A stretch of 64,000 nt of DNA. Origin: Curtobacterium sp. L6-1 (lineage in GTDB: Bacteria > Actinomycetota > Actinomycetes > Actinomycetales > Microbacteriaceae). The notes beneath the pieces were generated by a model that saw only the letters and a list, made by a program, of their open reading frames with translations, ran no database searches and was not told where the DNA came from. The stretch's first letter is position 1; every line of letters begins with the position of its first letter. Positions 19,426 to 28,671 of the stretch are shown here, one piece after another. The position numbers and the translations under genes were made by a program. Location: positions 806,001 through 870,000 of the forward strand of contig NZ_CP076544.1 of the NCBI RefSeq assembly GCF_018885305.1. Direction: 5' to 3'.

Positions 19426-20145
19426 CTAGCTGCCGACCAGGCCCCGGACGCCCGTGACCACGGTGTCCAGGACGGCGAGCAGCGGCTCGCGCGCGGCCCA
19501 CACCGCGAACCCGTTCACGCCGACGAAGAGCACGAACCAGACCGTCGCCGGCAGGCGCATCTCGGCCGCGGCGATGTGGAAGTCCGTCTGCACCGGAGCC
19601 CCGGTGAGCAGCCAGCGCACGACCTGCAGCAGGGAGCGCAGCCCGTCGACGAGGAACGCGGCCCCGAGGGCGGCGACGACGAGCAGGGTGAGGTCGGAGG
19701 GACGCACCGCCACCCAGAGCGCGAGCACGTCGAAGCCCACGACGACGAGCAGCCCGAACCAGTTCCGGACGAACAGCAGCGCGACCACGCCGACCACGCC
19801 GAGCACGACGACGGGCAGCCAGGGTGACCCGACGACGGCCCCGGTGACGAGGAGGACCCCGGCCCAGAGCGGCGTGCTGTACCCGGCGAACAGGTTGAGC
19901 AGCCGGACGAGCCAGCGGATCCCGCCCGGGACCCCGCCGAGCTGCACCCGAGCCTCGCCGGAGCCGTCGGGGTGCAGGTCGATCCGTCGGATCCGGCCGC
20001 CGAACGGCACGACGACGACGCAGTGACCGACCTCGTGCGCGATCGTCGCGGCGATCCGGACGACGCGCCCCAGGTACGGCACGAGGGGCAGGACGGCGCC
20101 GATGAGCAGGGCACCGAACACGGCGGAGGCGGGCAGCGAGGTCAA
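19426..20145 (-). CDS. M50-family (site-2-protease-like) membrane metallopeptidase
   Basis: 239 residues with the zinc-binding HEVGH at about residues 37-41 inside the first hydrophobic part (ATIAHEVGHCVVVVPFGGR), followed by several membrane helices (about 75-160 and 205-225). This matches the short M50B-like metallopeptidases of actinobacteria, whose substrates are mostly unknown. I could not identify a clear second Asp ligand motif. The frame starts with TTG at 20145, a few bases after a weak CACGAT box, so a leaderless TTG start is possible; no ATG or GTG fits better. It is transcribed in the same direction as the genes on either side, separated by gaps. Confidence 0.75.
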   Translation of the reverse strand: MTSLPASAVFGALLIGAVLPLVPYLGRVVRIAATIAHEVGHCVVVVPFGGRIRRIDLHPDGSGEARVQLGGVPGGIRWLVRLLNLFAGYSTPLWAGVLLVTGAVVGSPWLPVVVLGVVGVVALLFVRNWFGLLVVVGFDVLALWVAVRPSDLTLLVVAALGAAFLVDGLRSLLQVVRWLLTGAPVQTDFHIAAAEMRLPATVWFVLFVGVNGFAVWAAREPLLAVLDTVVTGVRGLVGS

Positions 20146-20191
20146 GCCGTCATCGTGGCAGACGGACGCACCCGTTCTCTGGGAGCCCCGG

Positions 20192-21091
20192 TCAGTGCGA
20201 CACCTGGCTCGTCGTCACGATGCGCCGCCAGGGGCCGTCCGGCACCGCGCCGGCCTCGACGAACCGCCAGCTGATCCGGTCGTCCTCGCCGTCCAGCTCG
20301 GCGAAGCCCAGGCATCCGTTCAGTGCGGGGGAGACGTCCATGCCGGCACCGTTGAAGCGCTTGTTCGCCGGTCGGCTGTTCCCGGCGCCGAAGACGTAGC
20401 GACTGTCGTGGTAGGTGCCGGGGCCGGCGTCCTGCACCTGGCCGTAGCAGGTGCGGGTGCCCTTGCGGAGCTGCACCCACCGGTTCTTGAGGTAGCTGAA
20501 GTCCTCGTCGCCGCGGTGCCGCCGGTACGCCGGGTCGCCGGCCCACGGGACGACGCGGTCGCGGTCGCGGAGGCCGATCCGGTCGTTGACGTCGTCGTAC
20601 GGCACGTCGAGGTAGAAGGGGTTCTCCCGCGGGGCCATGTGCCGCGGGAACCAGCCGTTCGCCGCCGTCCGGCGCTCCGTCCGGCACAGGCGCCCCTGGA
20701 CGACGCCGTCGCAGCCGCCGTAGCTGCCCTGCCAGTCGTCGTCGTACGTGGAGTACACCTGGCTGCCGTCGTCGGCGTCGGGGTCGAACACCTCGCCGAC
20801 CCAGAAGGTCGTCGAGACGATGCCGGTGTGCCACGGGTACGAGCGGGACACGGCGCCGCCGCCGTTCGGCCCGCCGCAGCCCGCGAGCACGGCGGTGAGG
20901 CCGACGACGGTGCCTAGGCCGAGGGCGGTGACGAGCCGGAGGCCCCCGGTGCGTCCGTCGCGACGGTCGCGTCGGTCGCGTCCGTCGCGACGGGCACCTC
21001 CGCCGTCGCGGACGCCCCGCCCCGGGGAGGCGCGGGGTCGCGTCTCGGGGGAGCGGGGCGGCAGTGCGCGGGTCACGTCAGCGCGGGTCAC
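20192..21091 (-). CDS. Conserved actinobacterial lipoprotein of unknown function
   Basis: An Arg/Gly-rich N terminus of about 55 residues, a hydrophobic segment ending in the lipobox LTAVLAGC, then about 215 residues beginning with SYPWHTGIVSTTFWVGEVF. The mature domain is rich in Asp, Tyr, Trp and Arg, with four or five cysteines likely to form disulfides (GGCDGV, RLCRTE, RTCYGQ, NGCLGF). I recognise it as a family seen in many actinobacteria without assigned function. The start is uncertain: GTG at 21091 lies one base after the stop of the deacetylase and a second GTG at 21076 sits in a duplicated 15-base unit. Position at the end of a polysaccharide operon suggests a surface role. Confidence 0.75.
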   Translation of the reverse strand: MTRADVTRALPPRSPETRPRASPGRGVRDGGGARRDGRDRRDRRDGRTGGLRLVTALGLGTVVGLTAVLAGCGGPNGGGAVSRSYPWHTGIVSTTFWVGEVFDPDADDGSQVYSTYDDDWQGSYGGCDGVVQGRLCRTERRTAANGWFPRHMAPRENPFYLDVPYDDVNDRIGLRDRDRVVPWAGDPAYRRHRGDEDFSYLKNRWVQLRKGTRTCYGQVQDAGPGTYHDSRYVFGAGNSRPANKRFNGAGMDVSPALNGCLGFAELDGEDDRISWRFVEAGAVPDGPWRRIVTTSQVSH

Positions 21092-21095
21092 GTCA
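21066..21095. repeat. 15-bp duplication over a stop-start junction
   Basis: GCGCGGGTCACGTCA occurs twice in tandem. Each copy holds, on the minus strand, a TGA followed by GTG, so the deacetylase stop and the lipoprotein start are duplicated. Confidence 0.85.
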
Positions 21096-22625
21096 GCGGG
21101 GGATCTCGCCGGCCGTGCCCGACGTGTCGAGCTGGCCGAGGACCGCACGGGACCGGACGGTGAGCGCGTCCACGACAGGGGCGATCCGGGTCAGCGCGGC
21201 GGCCGTCCGGGAGCGCGGGGTGGCGGTGTTCGTCGTGGTCGGGGTGGCGATCGCCGGGGCGCCGACGGTGTCGTACAGGGCGACGTCGTCGGTGGTCAGC
21301 GTGCCGTTCGTGAACAGGTTGAGGCCGAAGCTGATCCCGTCGAAGCCGGCCGGGATCTGGTCGGTGGTCCACGCCGCCTGGGTCCACGACGGTGCGGCCG
21401 CGTACCAGGGGCTCGACGTCCAGTAGTGCCACGACCCGGTGACGGAGTCGCGCAGGTAGACGGTGAACTGCGTGGCGGTGTCGGCCTTGTACCACTCCCG
21501 CATCGCGTACGTGTGCCCGGGCACGACGGTGGGGGCGCAGTCACCCAGGTCGAACGAGGGGAGCCACTTCGCGTCGCCGTCGCCGTACCCGCTGACGGTC
21601 ACGGACACCGCCTTCGAGGTCGTCCCGATGCGCCCCGGGGTGACCGTGCTGAACGCGGCCGTGTTCGAGCCGTACCCGCCGTACTGCCAGCACTTCTGGC
21701 CGCTCGGGCTCGTGGCCGAGGTGGTCTGGAACGACGGGTTCTGCACCCCGTTCACACCGGCCGGGGCGGGGCCGGGCACGGGGGACTGCACGACCGGCTG
21801 GACCGGGGCGCCGACGGCGTCCCCGACGGTCTTCACCGTGGTGACGTTCGCCGGGTCGGCCGAGTACGCCGCGAGCCACTGCGCGAACTGCGTGAACAGC
21901 GCCGGCGAGGTGGTCGGGTCGAGCGTCGGGTCGTCGCTGATGTGATGGAACGTCAGCTGCACCCACCCGCCCTTGTCGGTCTTCGCCTGGGTGACCTGCT
22001 GCTGCAGGTCCGCCAGGGTCCAGTCCGCCTCGACCTGGCTCGGTGCGCGGGTGAGCATCGGTCGGCGCGGCGGCAGCGTCTCCGCGGTCACGCAGCCGGC
22101 GCAGTCACGGGTGGTGCGCACGTCGCCGAGTCCGCGGGCGTTCGTGTAGCCGCAGGCCTGCACCGCGTCGCGGGTCTTCGAGGTCGACTCGGCGAACGGG
22201 TAGGCGAAGCTCCGCACCTGGTAGCCCCACGAGGACAGGGTGGCGCGGGACTGGCAGGCCTGTCGCTGCGCCTCGGTCTGGCTGAGCGCCGACATGTCCG
22301 GGTGGGTGACGCTGTGCCCACCGATCTCGTTGCCCGCCGCGGCGAGCGCCGCGAGGTCCGACTGCTGCATGTACCCGGGGGCGCCGAGGTAGCCGGTGAT
22401 GATGTAGAACGTGCCGACGAGCCCGTTCTGCTGCATCACCTGCGCGGCCTGCACCTGGTCGGCGTCGCCGTCGTCGAAGGTCAGGCTGACCGTCACCGGC
22501 TTCGGCGCCGCGGTGGCGGCGTGTGCGGGGACGGCTCCGCCGAGCAGGCCCGTGACGACGACCGCCACGGCTGCCAGGACGGCGAGGAGCACCGTCAGGC
22601 GGTTGATGGGTGTTTCCTTGGTCAT
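21093..22625 (-). CDS. Secreted polysaccharide deacetylase with C-terminal carbohydrate-binding-like domain
   Basis: 510 residues. A signal peptide (residues 1-35, cleavage near AHAATA) precedes a CE4 NodB domain with the metal-binding pair VSLTFDDGD and the GGHSVTHPD His motif (S/THxxH-like), and the later FAYPFAES segment. From about residue 245 a Pro-rich linker leads to a beta-rich domain (NPSFQT onward, with TYAMREWYKAD and a cysteine pair) that resembles carbohydrate-binding modules. The enzyme should de-N-acetylate a surface or wall glycan. The ATG overlaps the glmS stop by four bases, tying it to amino-sugar supply. The substrate, exopolysaccharide or peptidoglycan, is not settled. 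Confidence 0.88.
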   Translation of the reverse strand: MTKETPINRLTVLLAVLAAVAVVVTGLLGGAVPAHAATAAPKPVTVSLTFDDGDADQVQAAQVMQQNGLVGTFYIITGYLGAPGYMQQSDLAALAAAGNEIGGHSVTHPDMSALSQTEAQRQACQSRATLSSWGYQVRSFAYPFAESTSKTRDAVQACGYTNARGLGDVRTTRDCAGCVTAETLPPRRPMLTRAPSQVEADWTLADLQQQVTQAKTDKGGWVQLTFHHISDDPTLDPTTSPALFTQFAQWLAAYSADPANVTTVKTVGDAVGAPVQPVVQSPVPGPAPAGVNGVQNPSFQTTSATSPSGQKCWQYGGYGSNTAAFSTVTPGRIGTTSKAVSVTVSGYGDGDAKWLPSFDLGDCAPTVVPGHTYAMREWYKADTATQFTVYLRDSVTGSWHYWTSSPWYAAAPSWTQAAWTTDQIPAGFDGISFGLNLFTNGTLTTDDVALYDTVGAPAIATPTTTNTATPRSRTAAALTRIAPVVDALTVRSRAVLGQLDTSGTAGEIPR

Positions 22626-24451
22626 TCGACCGTCACCGACTTCGCGAGGTTGCGGGGCTTGTCGACGTCGCAGCCGAGCTGCAGGGCGAGTTCCCGGGCG
22701 AGCATCTGGAGGGGGACCACCGACTCGAGCGGACCCCAGGTGGACATGCCCTGGTCGGTCACGGCGGTCCGGCGGGACAGGAGGCGGCCGGCGTCGCGAC
22801 CGAGGGCCGGCACGTCGGCGCCGACACCGCCGATCGTGATGACGAACCCGCCGCGGGCACGGACCTCGGCGACGTTCGCCTGGATCTTGTGCTCGCCGTT
22901 CTCGACGACGACCACGGGCGTGCCGTCGGTCACGAGGGCGAGCGGCCCGTGCTTCAGCTCACCGGCCGGGTAGGCCTCGGCCCAGCGGTAGGAGAGCTCC
23001 TTGAGCTTGAGCGCACCCTCGGCGGCGAACGGGAGGCCCGCCCCGCGTCCCAGGAACAGGAAGCCGGATGCGTCGCGCACGCTCGACACGAGCAGCGGGA
23101 TGCGGTCGGCGGACGCCTCCGCCGCACCGGCGAGGAGGCCGGGCAGGCGCTGCATGTCGCCGACGAGCGCGAGCGCCCGGGACCGGTCGATGCGGCCGGA
23201 CGCGACGAGCGCCGAGATCATCGCGGACACACCGACGACGACCTGCGCGGTGAAGGTCTTCGTGGCGGCGACGCCGATCTCGGGGCCGGCGTGGCAGTCG
23301 AGCACCGCGTCGGCACGACGGGCGAGCGACGAGTGCAGGTTGTTCGTCAGGGCGAGCACCTGGTGGCGGTCCGCGAACCGGTCGAGCGCGCGGAGCACGT
23401 CCGCGGTCTCGCCGGACTGGCTGATCGCGACGACCAGGGTGCCGGGTGTGAGGACGGCCTGGTCGGCCTCGCTCGCGACGACGGTGTCCGTCGGGACGCC
23501 GCCGAGCCCGCGGAGCGCGGTCGCGATGACCTGACCGGCGTTCAGCGACGTGCCGCAGGCGGCCACGGCGACGCGCTCGAACGGCGCGAGCCCGAGACCC
23601 GCCCACATGCTGCCGTCCACCGCGCGGCCGGCGATGCGGTCGAGGATCTCCGCCACGACGGCGGGCTGCTCCTCGATCTCCTTCGCCATGTGGTCGGTGT
23701 GGTCGCCGAGGTCGAGTGCCTCGGCGGCGAACGGCGACGGGGAGGCGAACGGCACCGGGACCATCTCCCCACGGGACGACCAGGTCCAGCTCTCGCCGAG
23801 CTCGACGACGTCGCCGTCCCGCAGCGCGACGAAGGTCTCGGCCCAGGTGGCGATCGCACCGATGTCGCTCGCGACGAAGTCACCACGGGCGGCTCGGGCG
23901 ACGACGAGCGGGGAGCGGTCCGCGGCGACGACCATCCGGCCGTCTCGCGCGTCGAGCACGACGATCGCCCACGACCCCTCGAGCTGCGCGGTCGCGATCT
24001 GCACCGCCAGCATGAGGTCCGGGTCGACCGCCAGGGCACGCTCCACCAGGTGCGTGATGACCTCCGAGTCGACCTCGGACGCGAACACGTGCCCCTGGGC
24101 GCTCAGCTGCTGCCGGAGCGCGTCGGCGTTCTCGACGATGCCGTTGTGCACGACGCTGATCCGGCCGGAGCAGTCGGCGTGCGGGTGCGCGTTCGCCTCG
24201 CGCACCGCTCCGTGGGTCGCCCAGCGGGTGTGTCCGATGCCGACCCCGGTGAACGGGTCCCCCGACCGCGCCGCGACGAGCGTGCGGAGGTCACCGACGC
24301 GGGACACGGACCGGATGGTCTCGGTGCCGCCGGTGCTCGTCCGCACCGCGATGCCCGCGGAGTCGTAGCCGCGGTACTCGAGCCGCTCCAGGCCGTCGAG
24401 GAGGTACGGCGTCGCGTCGTCGGCGACGCGCGCCGCGATGATGCCGCACAC
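22622..24451 (-). CDS. glmS: Glutamine-fructose-6-phosphate aminotransferase
   Basis: 609-residue enzyme making glucosamine-6-phosphate. The catalytic Cys is residue 2 (MCGII), the glutaminase domain ends near residue 225 and two SIS sugar-isomerase domains follow (SQSGETADV at about 350), with a C-terminal KSVTVE ending typical of GlmS. The GTG at 24451 directly follows the TGA of the epimerase gene, so it is translated by coupling inside the operon. Housekeeping glmS is usually elsewhere in actinobacteria, so this could be a dedicated copy for the polysaccharide locus, an inference that cannot be tested here. Confidence 0.95.
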   Translation of the reverse strand: MCGIIAARVADDATPYLLDGLERLEYRGYDSAGIAVRTSTGGTETIRSVSRVGDLRTLVAARSGDPFTGVGIGHTRWATHGAVREANAHPHADCSGRISVVHNGIVENADALRQQLSAQGHVFASEVDSEVITHLVERALAVDPDLMLAVQIATAQLEGSWAIVVLDARDGRMVVAADRSPLVVARAARGDFVASDIGAIATWAETFVALRDGDVVELGESWTWSSRGEMVPVPFASPSPFAAEALDLGDHTDHMAKEIEEQPAVVAEILDRIAGRAVDGSMWAGLGLAPFERVAVAACGTSLNAGQVIATALRGLGGVPTDTVVASEADQAVLTPGTLVVAISQSGETADVLRALDRFADRHQVLALTNNLHSSLARRADAVLDCHAGPEIGVAATKTFTAQVVVGVSAMISALVASGRIDRSRALALVGDMQRLPGLLAGAAEASADRIPLLVSSVRDASGFLFLGRGAGLPFAAEGALKLKELSYRWAEAYPAGELKHGPLALVTDGTPVVVVENGEHKIQANVAEVRARGGFVITIGGVGADVPALGRDAGRLLSRRTAVTDQGMSTWGPLESVVPLQMLARELALQLGCDVDKPRNLAKSVTVE

Positions 24452-25471
24452 TCAGACCACCGCCGTCGCCGGGGCCGCACCGGTGGCGGCGCTCGCCGCG
24501 TCGTCCGCCGTGCGCGCCTCCAGGTCGGCCGCGACCAACCGGACCACGGCCTCCAGCGGGGTCACCGGCGCGAAGCCGACGGCCGCCTTCGCCCGACCGT
24601 TGTCCGGCACGCGACGACGCATGTCCTCGTAGCCGGCGCCGTACGCCTCGTCGTAGGGGACGTAGGTGATCCGGCTGTCCGAGCCGGTGATGTCGATGAC
24701 GAGCTCCGCGAGCTCGGCGATGCTGATCTCGCGCTCGCCGCCGAGGTTGAACGCCTCGCCGTAGGCCTCCTCGTGCTCGATGAGGGCGACCATCGCGGGG
24801 ACGACGTCGCCGACGAAGGAGAAGCAGCGCGACTGCACGCCGTCGCCGTAGACGGTCAGCGGCTCGCCGCGGACGGCCTGGCCGACGAGGTTCGGGACGA
24901 CCATGCCGTACCGTCCGGTCTGGCGGGGGCCGACCGTGTTGAACGGCCGCGCGATGGCGACGCGCAGGCCGAACTCCGTGAAGTAGGCGTGTGCGAAGGC
25001 CTCGTCGATGCCCTTCGCCGCGGCGTAGGTCCAGCGGGCCACGAGCGGCGACCCGAGCACGCGGTCGGCGGTCTCGTGCAGCGCGTCGGCGGTGTTCTTG
25101 CCGTAGATCTCGCTCGTCGAGACGAGGAGCAGCTTCGCGCCGGCGGCGACACAGGCGTCGAGGACGTTCTCGCTGCCGTGGATGTTCGTCCGGAGGCCCT
25201 GCAGCGGGTGGTCGACGATGAGCTTCACGCCGACCGCGGCGGCCAGGTGGAAGACCCGGTCGGACCCGGCGACCAGCTCGGCGACGAGCTCGCGGTCGAG
25301 GATCGTGCCCTCGACGACGCGGAGCCGCTCGTGACCGGCGACGGCGTCCAGGTTGTCGGCGCGTCCGGTCGAGAAGTCGTCGAGGACGACGACCTCGTCG
25401 CCGTCGGCGAGCAGGCGTTCGACGAGGTGGCTGCCGATGAACCCGGCGCCTCCGGTGACGATGGACTTCAT
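24452..25471 (-). CDS. NAD-dependent sugar epimerase/dehydratase (extended SDR)
   Basis: 339-residue nucleotide-sugar enzyme. NAD site [10 protein letters not shown] at the N terminus, Ser in LVSTSEIYG, and the catalytic Tyr-Lys pair in RWTYAAAKG. The [15 protein letters not shown] segment is typical of UDP-glucose/GlcNAc 4-epimerases and UDP-glucuronate decarboxylases. The C-terminal 20 residues are Ala-rich. It probably acts on the uronic or amino sugar nucleotide made by the dehydrogenase 11 bases upstream, for example UDP-GlcNAcA to UDP-GalNAcA, which remains inference. The ATG has AAAGGGA upstream. Confidence 0.88.
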   Translation of the reverse strand: MKSIVTGGAGFIGSHLVERLLADGDEVVVLDDFSTGRADNLDAVAGHERLRVVEGTILDRELVAELVAGSDRVFHLAAAVGVKLIVDHPLQGLRTNIHGSENVLDACVAAGAKLLLVSTSEIYGKNTADALHETADRVLGSPLVARWTYAAAKGIDEAFAHAYFTEFGLRVAIARPFNTVGPRQTGRYGMVVPNLVGQAVRGEPLTVYGDGVQSRCFSFVGDVVPAMVALIEHEEAYGEAFNLGGEREISIAELAELVIDITGSDSRITYVPYDEAYGAGYEDMRRRVPDNGRAKAAVGFAPVTPLEAVVRLVAADLEARTADDAASAATGAAPATAVV

Positions 25472-25482
25472 GGCGTTCCCTT

Positions 25483-26880
25483 TCAGAGGAGGATGCGGCC
25501 GGTGAGGTCCGCAGCCCGGTAGGTGGTGTCGACGACGAGCTGGTCGCCGGTGATCCAGGACAGGTCGGCGTCGCTGTGACGGGTGTGCAGGAGGACGACG
25601 TCCGCACCGAACGCACCCTCGTCGACCACGTCGTCGAGGACGGTGCCGTCGTGCAGGCGGACGGAGTCGAAACGGTGGTCCGCGAAGCCGACCTCGGCTC
25701 CACCGGCGATGAGTCGCTCGAGGACCTCGAGTGCGGGGGACTCGCGCAGGTCGGCCACGTCGCGCTTGTACGCGATGCCGACGACGAGCACCCGGGCACC
25801 ACGGAGACCACGGCCGGCGTCCGACAGCACCTCGCGGGTGCGGTCCACGACCCGACCCGGGCGGGCCGCGATCTCGGTCATCGCCTGGGTGATCATCGGC
25901 GCGGCCTGCCGGTCGGCCTGCAGCTGCCAGAGCAGGTAGTGCGGGTCGCAGGGGATGCAGTGCCCACCGACGCCCGGACCCGGCATGAACGCCATGAACC
26001 CGTACGGCTTCGTCGCCGCGGCGTCCACCACGTCGGCCACGTCGATGCCCATCGTCCGGCAGATGTCCGAGAACTCGTTCGCCAGCGCGATGTTCACCGC
26101 ACGGAACGTGTTCTCGAGGAGCTTCGTCATCTCCGCCGCGGCGAGGGACGGCACACGGTGCACCCGGGCGTAGCGGCCGAGCATCTCGTCCGCGACCGCG
26201 GCGCACGCCGGCGTCGCCGCACCGAGCACGCGGGGGACGTCCTCGTGCGACACCGAGGCGTTGCCCGGGTCGATGCGCTCCGGGCTGAACGCGACGAACA
26301 CGTCCGTGCCCGGCAGCAGCCCGCGCTCGGTGAGGGGCCGGACGAGCAGGTCGTCCGTGCAGCCGACGTAGGTGGTGCTCGTCAGCATGAGGAGCTGTCC
26401 CGGCACGGCGTGCTCCACGACGGTCGCCGCCGCACCGCGCAGGATCGCCAGGTCGGGGACGAGGTGCTCGTCCACCGGGGTTGGCACGCAGACGACGACG
26501 GCGGCGGCGCGGGCGAGCATCGACGGGTCGTCGGTGAGCACGAAGTCGTCGGCCAGGAACGCCGACTCGAGTCGCACCCGGTCGTCCTCGAGCAGGTCCG
26601 CACCGCGCGACCGGATGGTCTCCAGGCGGCGCTGCGACACGTCCAGACCGATCACCGACGTCCCGGCGTGGTGGTACGCCAGGGCCGTCGGCAGCCCGAC
26701 GTAGCCCAGCCCGACGATCGCGACGTCGAACTCGAACCCGCGGGTGCCCGTCGGGACGGCGGTGCCGACGGTGTGCGGCACGGTGACGTCCGGGGACGTC
26801 GGGACGGCGGAGGACGTCGTCGGGGCGACCGGCGACGTGCGGAGCGACCGGGCGTCGGACGGCGGTGGTGCGATGGACAT
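25483..26880 (-). CDS. Nucleotide-sugar 6-dehydrogenase (UDP-glucose/UDP-HexNAc family)
   Basis: 465 residues. After a 50-residue Ser/Thr/Pro-rich leader comes the Rossmann motif [17 protein letters not shown], the VCVPTPVD segment, the catalytic Cys in [14 protein letters not shown] (about residue 313) and the C-terminal SpaK-like [15 protein letters not shown] motif. The GHCIPCDP form is closer to UDP-N-acetyl-mannosamine or UDP-N-acetylglucosamine dehydrogenases (WecC/WbpA) than to UDP-glucose dehydrogenase. Four-electron oxidation to the uronic acid is expected. The ATG at 26880 follows GAGGGG. First gene of the minus-strand polysaccharide operon. Confidence 0.88.
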   Translation of the reverse strand: MSIAPPPSDARSLRTSPVAPTTSSAVPTSPDVTVPHTVGTAVPTGTRGFEFDVAIVGLGYVGLPTALAYHHAGTSVIGLDVSQRRLETIRSRGADLLEDDRVRLESAFLADDFVLTDDPSMLARAAAVVVCVPTPVDEHLVPDLAILRGAAATVVEHAVPGQLLMLTSTTYVGCTDDLLVRPLTERGLLPGTDVFVAFSPERIDPGNASVSHEDVPRVLGAATPACAAVADEMLGRYARVHRVPSLAAAEMTKLLENTFRAVNIALANEFSDICRTMGIDVADVVDAAATKPYGFMAFMPGPGVGGHCIPCDPHYLLWQLQADRQAAPMITQAMTEIAARPGRVVDRTREVLSDAGRGLRGARVLVVGIAYKRDVADLRESPALEVLERLIAGGAEVGFADHRFDSVRLHDGTVLDDVVDEGAFGADVVLLHTRHSDADLSWITGDQLVVDTTYRAADLTGRILL

Positions 26881-26982
26881 GCTGTGTCCCCTCGGGTCGG
26901 GAAGCCGCCGGAGCGTTCCGACGGGCACCGGCCGCCGTCGGGTGGGCCGCGGGATCGGGGCTGCCGCCTGCGGGGCCGCCGC

Positions 26983-27007
26983 CCGTCCCCGGATCAGGCG
27001 GGGACGG
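26983..27007. terminator. Hairpin in the divergent polysaccharide promoter region
   Basis: Perfect 8-bp stem CCGTCCCC / GGGGACGG with a nine-base loop. In the leader of either divergent transcript it could attenuate; function unproven. Confidence 0.4.
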
Positions 27008-27253
27008 ACGGCGGCGGTCCGGGTGCGGCCGGTCGGGTACCGGTCTCGGGTACGCGGCCCTGCCCCGATGACGGGGCCGGCGGTCGGTGCGCTGCAACCC
27101 TCACCGGTCGCACCCCGCCCCGGCAACGCCCACGGGCCGGTCTTGCGGTGGCCCGCAGCACCGTGGCGGGCCGTGCGGGTCCGCGTGCGGGGTCCCGCAA
27201 CGGGGTGCGGCCCCCGGTGCGGGAATGCGGTGCGTCGGACCTCGACCGCCGCC

Positions 27254-27259
27254 TACCGT
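27254..27259 (+). promoter_or_regulatory. -10 box for the GT2 synthase gene, leaderless
   Basis: TACCGT six bases before the ATG at 27266. Confidence 0.5.
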
Positions 27260-27265
27260 CGCACC

Positions 27266-28570
27266 ATGCTCACGTTCGTCGTCGCCCTCGTGCTCGTCCT
27301 CGGCGTCAACACGATCCTCTGGACCACGGTCGGCGCCGTCCGCGTCGTGACCGCACGGGCACACCGGGCCGCGGCCGCCGGGCGGGGCCGTCGCGCCCGC
27401 CGCCGCGGCATGCCGGCACCCGTCCCCCGCGGGTACCGACCGCCGACGACCGCCGACGTCGCCGTCCTGGTCGCCGCACACGACGAGGAACTCGTCATCG
27501 AACGGACCATCCGCTCGGCCGCCGAACACCTGCCGCCCGAGCAGATCCTCGTCGTCTCCGACGGTTCCTCGGACCGGACGGTCGAGATCGCCCGCGCCGC
27601 CGGGGCCCAGGTGTACGACCTGCAGCCGAACCGCGGCAAGGCCGGAGCCATCGCCGCCGCCATCGAGCACTTCTCGATCCCCGAGCGCTTCGAGGTGATA
27701 ATGCTCCTGGACGCCGACACCCACCTGTCCGAGGACTACTTCACCACCGGCCTGCCGGAGTTCTCCGCACCGGACGTCGTCGCCGTCGCCGGCCGCGCCA
27801 CCACGATCCTCGAGCCCCGCGCCCCCACCGTCGCCGGCCGACTGCTCGTCGCCTACCGCGAACGGGTCTACGTCGCCGTCCAGTACCTGCAGAAGTTCGG
27901 CCAGGCGGCCCCGCGCGCCAACGTCGTCGCCATCGTCCCCGGGTTCGCGTCGATGTACCGCACCCGGGTCCTCCGCGAGATCGACATCACCGCGGAAGGA
28001 CTGGCGATCGAGGACTTCAACATGACGTTCGAGGTGCACGCCAAGCACCTCGGCCGGGTGGCCTTCCGCCCCGGAGCGGCCGTCGCGTACACGCAGGACC
28101 CCGACAACCTCCGCGACTACGCCAAGCAGGTGCGCCGCTGGAACCTCGGGTTCTGGCAGACCCTCCGGCGCCACCGGTTCGGCCTGCGCCGCTTCGGGCT
28201 CGCCACCGGGCTCTTCGTCCTCGAACTGCTCACCTCGAGCCTCATGATGCTGCTGCTCGTGCCGGCGGTGGCGCTCGCCGTGACCGCCGCGGTCTTCGTC
28301 GCGCTCGGCACGGGGGCCGGGTTCCCCGAGGCCGTGCTCGCCGTCGACCCGGTGACCGGCATCGTGGTCGGCGTGCTGCTGCCCGACTACGCGCTGACGA
28401 TCGTCGTGGCCGTCGTCTCCCGCCGCTGGGTCTACGTGCTCTACGGGGTCACGTTCCCGCTCCTGCGGGTCCTCGACGCGTGGCTGTGCCTACGGGCGCT
28501 GGTCCTGGCGTTCCGCGGCGGCTCGAGCGGTGTGTGGCACAGCCCGACCCGGCGGGCCGCGACGGCCTGA
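27266..28570 (+). CDS. Processive family 2 glycosyltransferase (polysaccharide synthase)
   Basis: 434-residue membrane GT2. An N-terminal helix (residues 3-28) is followed by the GT-A domain with VLVAAHDEE, the DAD metal motif in LLDADTHL, the GFASMYR acceptor loop, the base in LAIEDFNMTFEV and the QVRRW (QxxRW) signature of processive beta-glycan synthases. Three or more C-terminal helices (about 310-420) form the pore. The set resembles poly-GlcNAc and hyaluronan synthases. It is divergent from an operon with GlmS, sugar-nucleotide enzymes and a CE4 deacetylase, so it is the likely polymerase of that locus. Product identity is inferred. Confidence 0.88.
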   Translation: MLTFVVALVLVLGVNTILWTTVGAVRVVTARAHRAAAAGRGRRARRRGMPAPVPRGYRPPTTADVAVLVAAHDEELVIERTIRSAAEHLPPEQILVVSDGSSDRTVEIARAAGAQVYDLQPNRGKAGAIAAAIEHFSIPERFEVIMLLDADTHLSEDYFTTGLPEFSAPDVVAVAGRATTILEPRAPTVAGRLLVAYRERVYVAVQYLQKFGQAAPRANVVAIVPGFASMYRTRVLREIDITAEGLAIEDFNMTFEVHAKHLGRVAFRPGAAVAYTQDPDNLRDYAKQVRRWNLGFWQTLRRHRFGLRRFGLATGLFVLELLTSSLMMLLLVPAVALAVTAAVFVALGTGAGFPEAVLAVDPVTGIVVGVLLPDYALTIVVAVVSRRWVYVLYGVTFPLLRVLDAWLCLRALVLAFRGGSSGVWHSPTRRAATA

Positions 28571-28609
28571 CGGTCCGGCGTGCCGTGTCGCCGGGTCGCG
28601 ACGCGACCG

Positions 28610-28663
28610 CACGACGGACGGGAGGCCCGGTACCAGCTGGTACCGGGCCTCCCGTCCGTCGTG
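28610..28663. terminator. 54-bp perfect palindrome between convergent genes (copy 2)
   Basis: Identical over all 54 bases to the element at 3213-3266, centred between 28636 and 28637. It separates the 3' ends of the GT2 gene and the LAL regulator gene; a GGTCGCGAC-like stretch also precedes both copies. Confidence 0.8.
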
Positions 28664-28671
28664 GGTGGCGA

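Larger units (their letters stand above)
26881..27265. other. Divergent intergenic region of the polysaccharide locus
   Basis: 385 bases between the dehydrogenase and GT2 genes. It holds the leaderless GT2 promoter at its right end and a CCGTCCCC-N9-GGGGACGG hairpin at 26983-27007. It is rich in short inverted GC repeats (for example GGCCCGCAG and GGCGGGCC). I see no gene in it. The hairpin may be a terminator-like attenuator or binding site. Confidence 0.6.

Noticed and set aside
19207..19827. Plus-strand ORF across the 24-bp tandem repeat
   Set aside because: Open frame results from repeat and antisense of the M50 gene.
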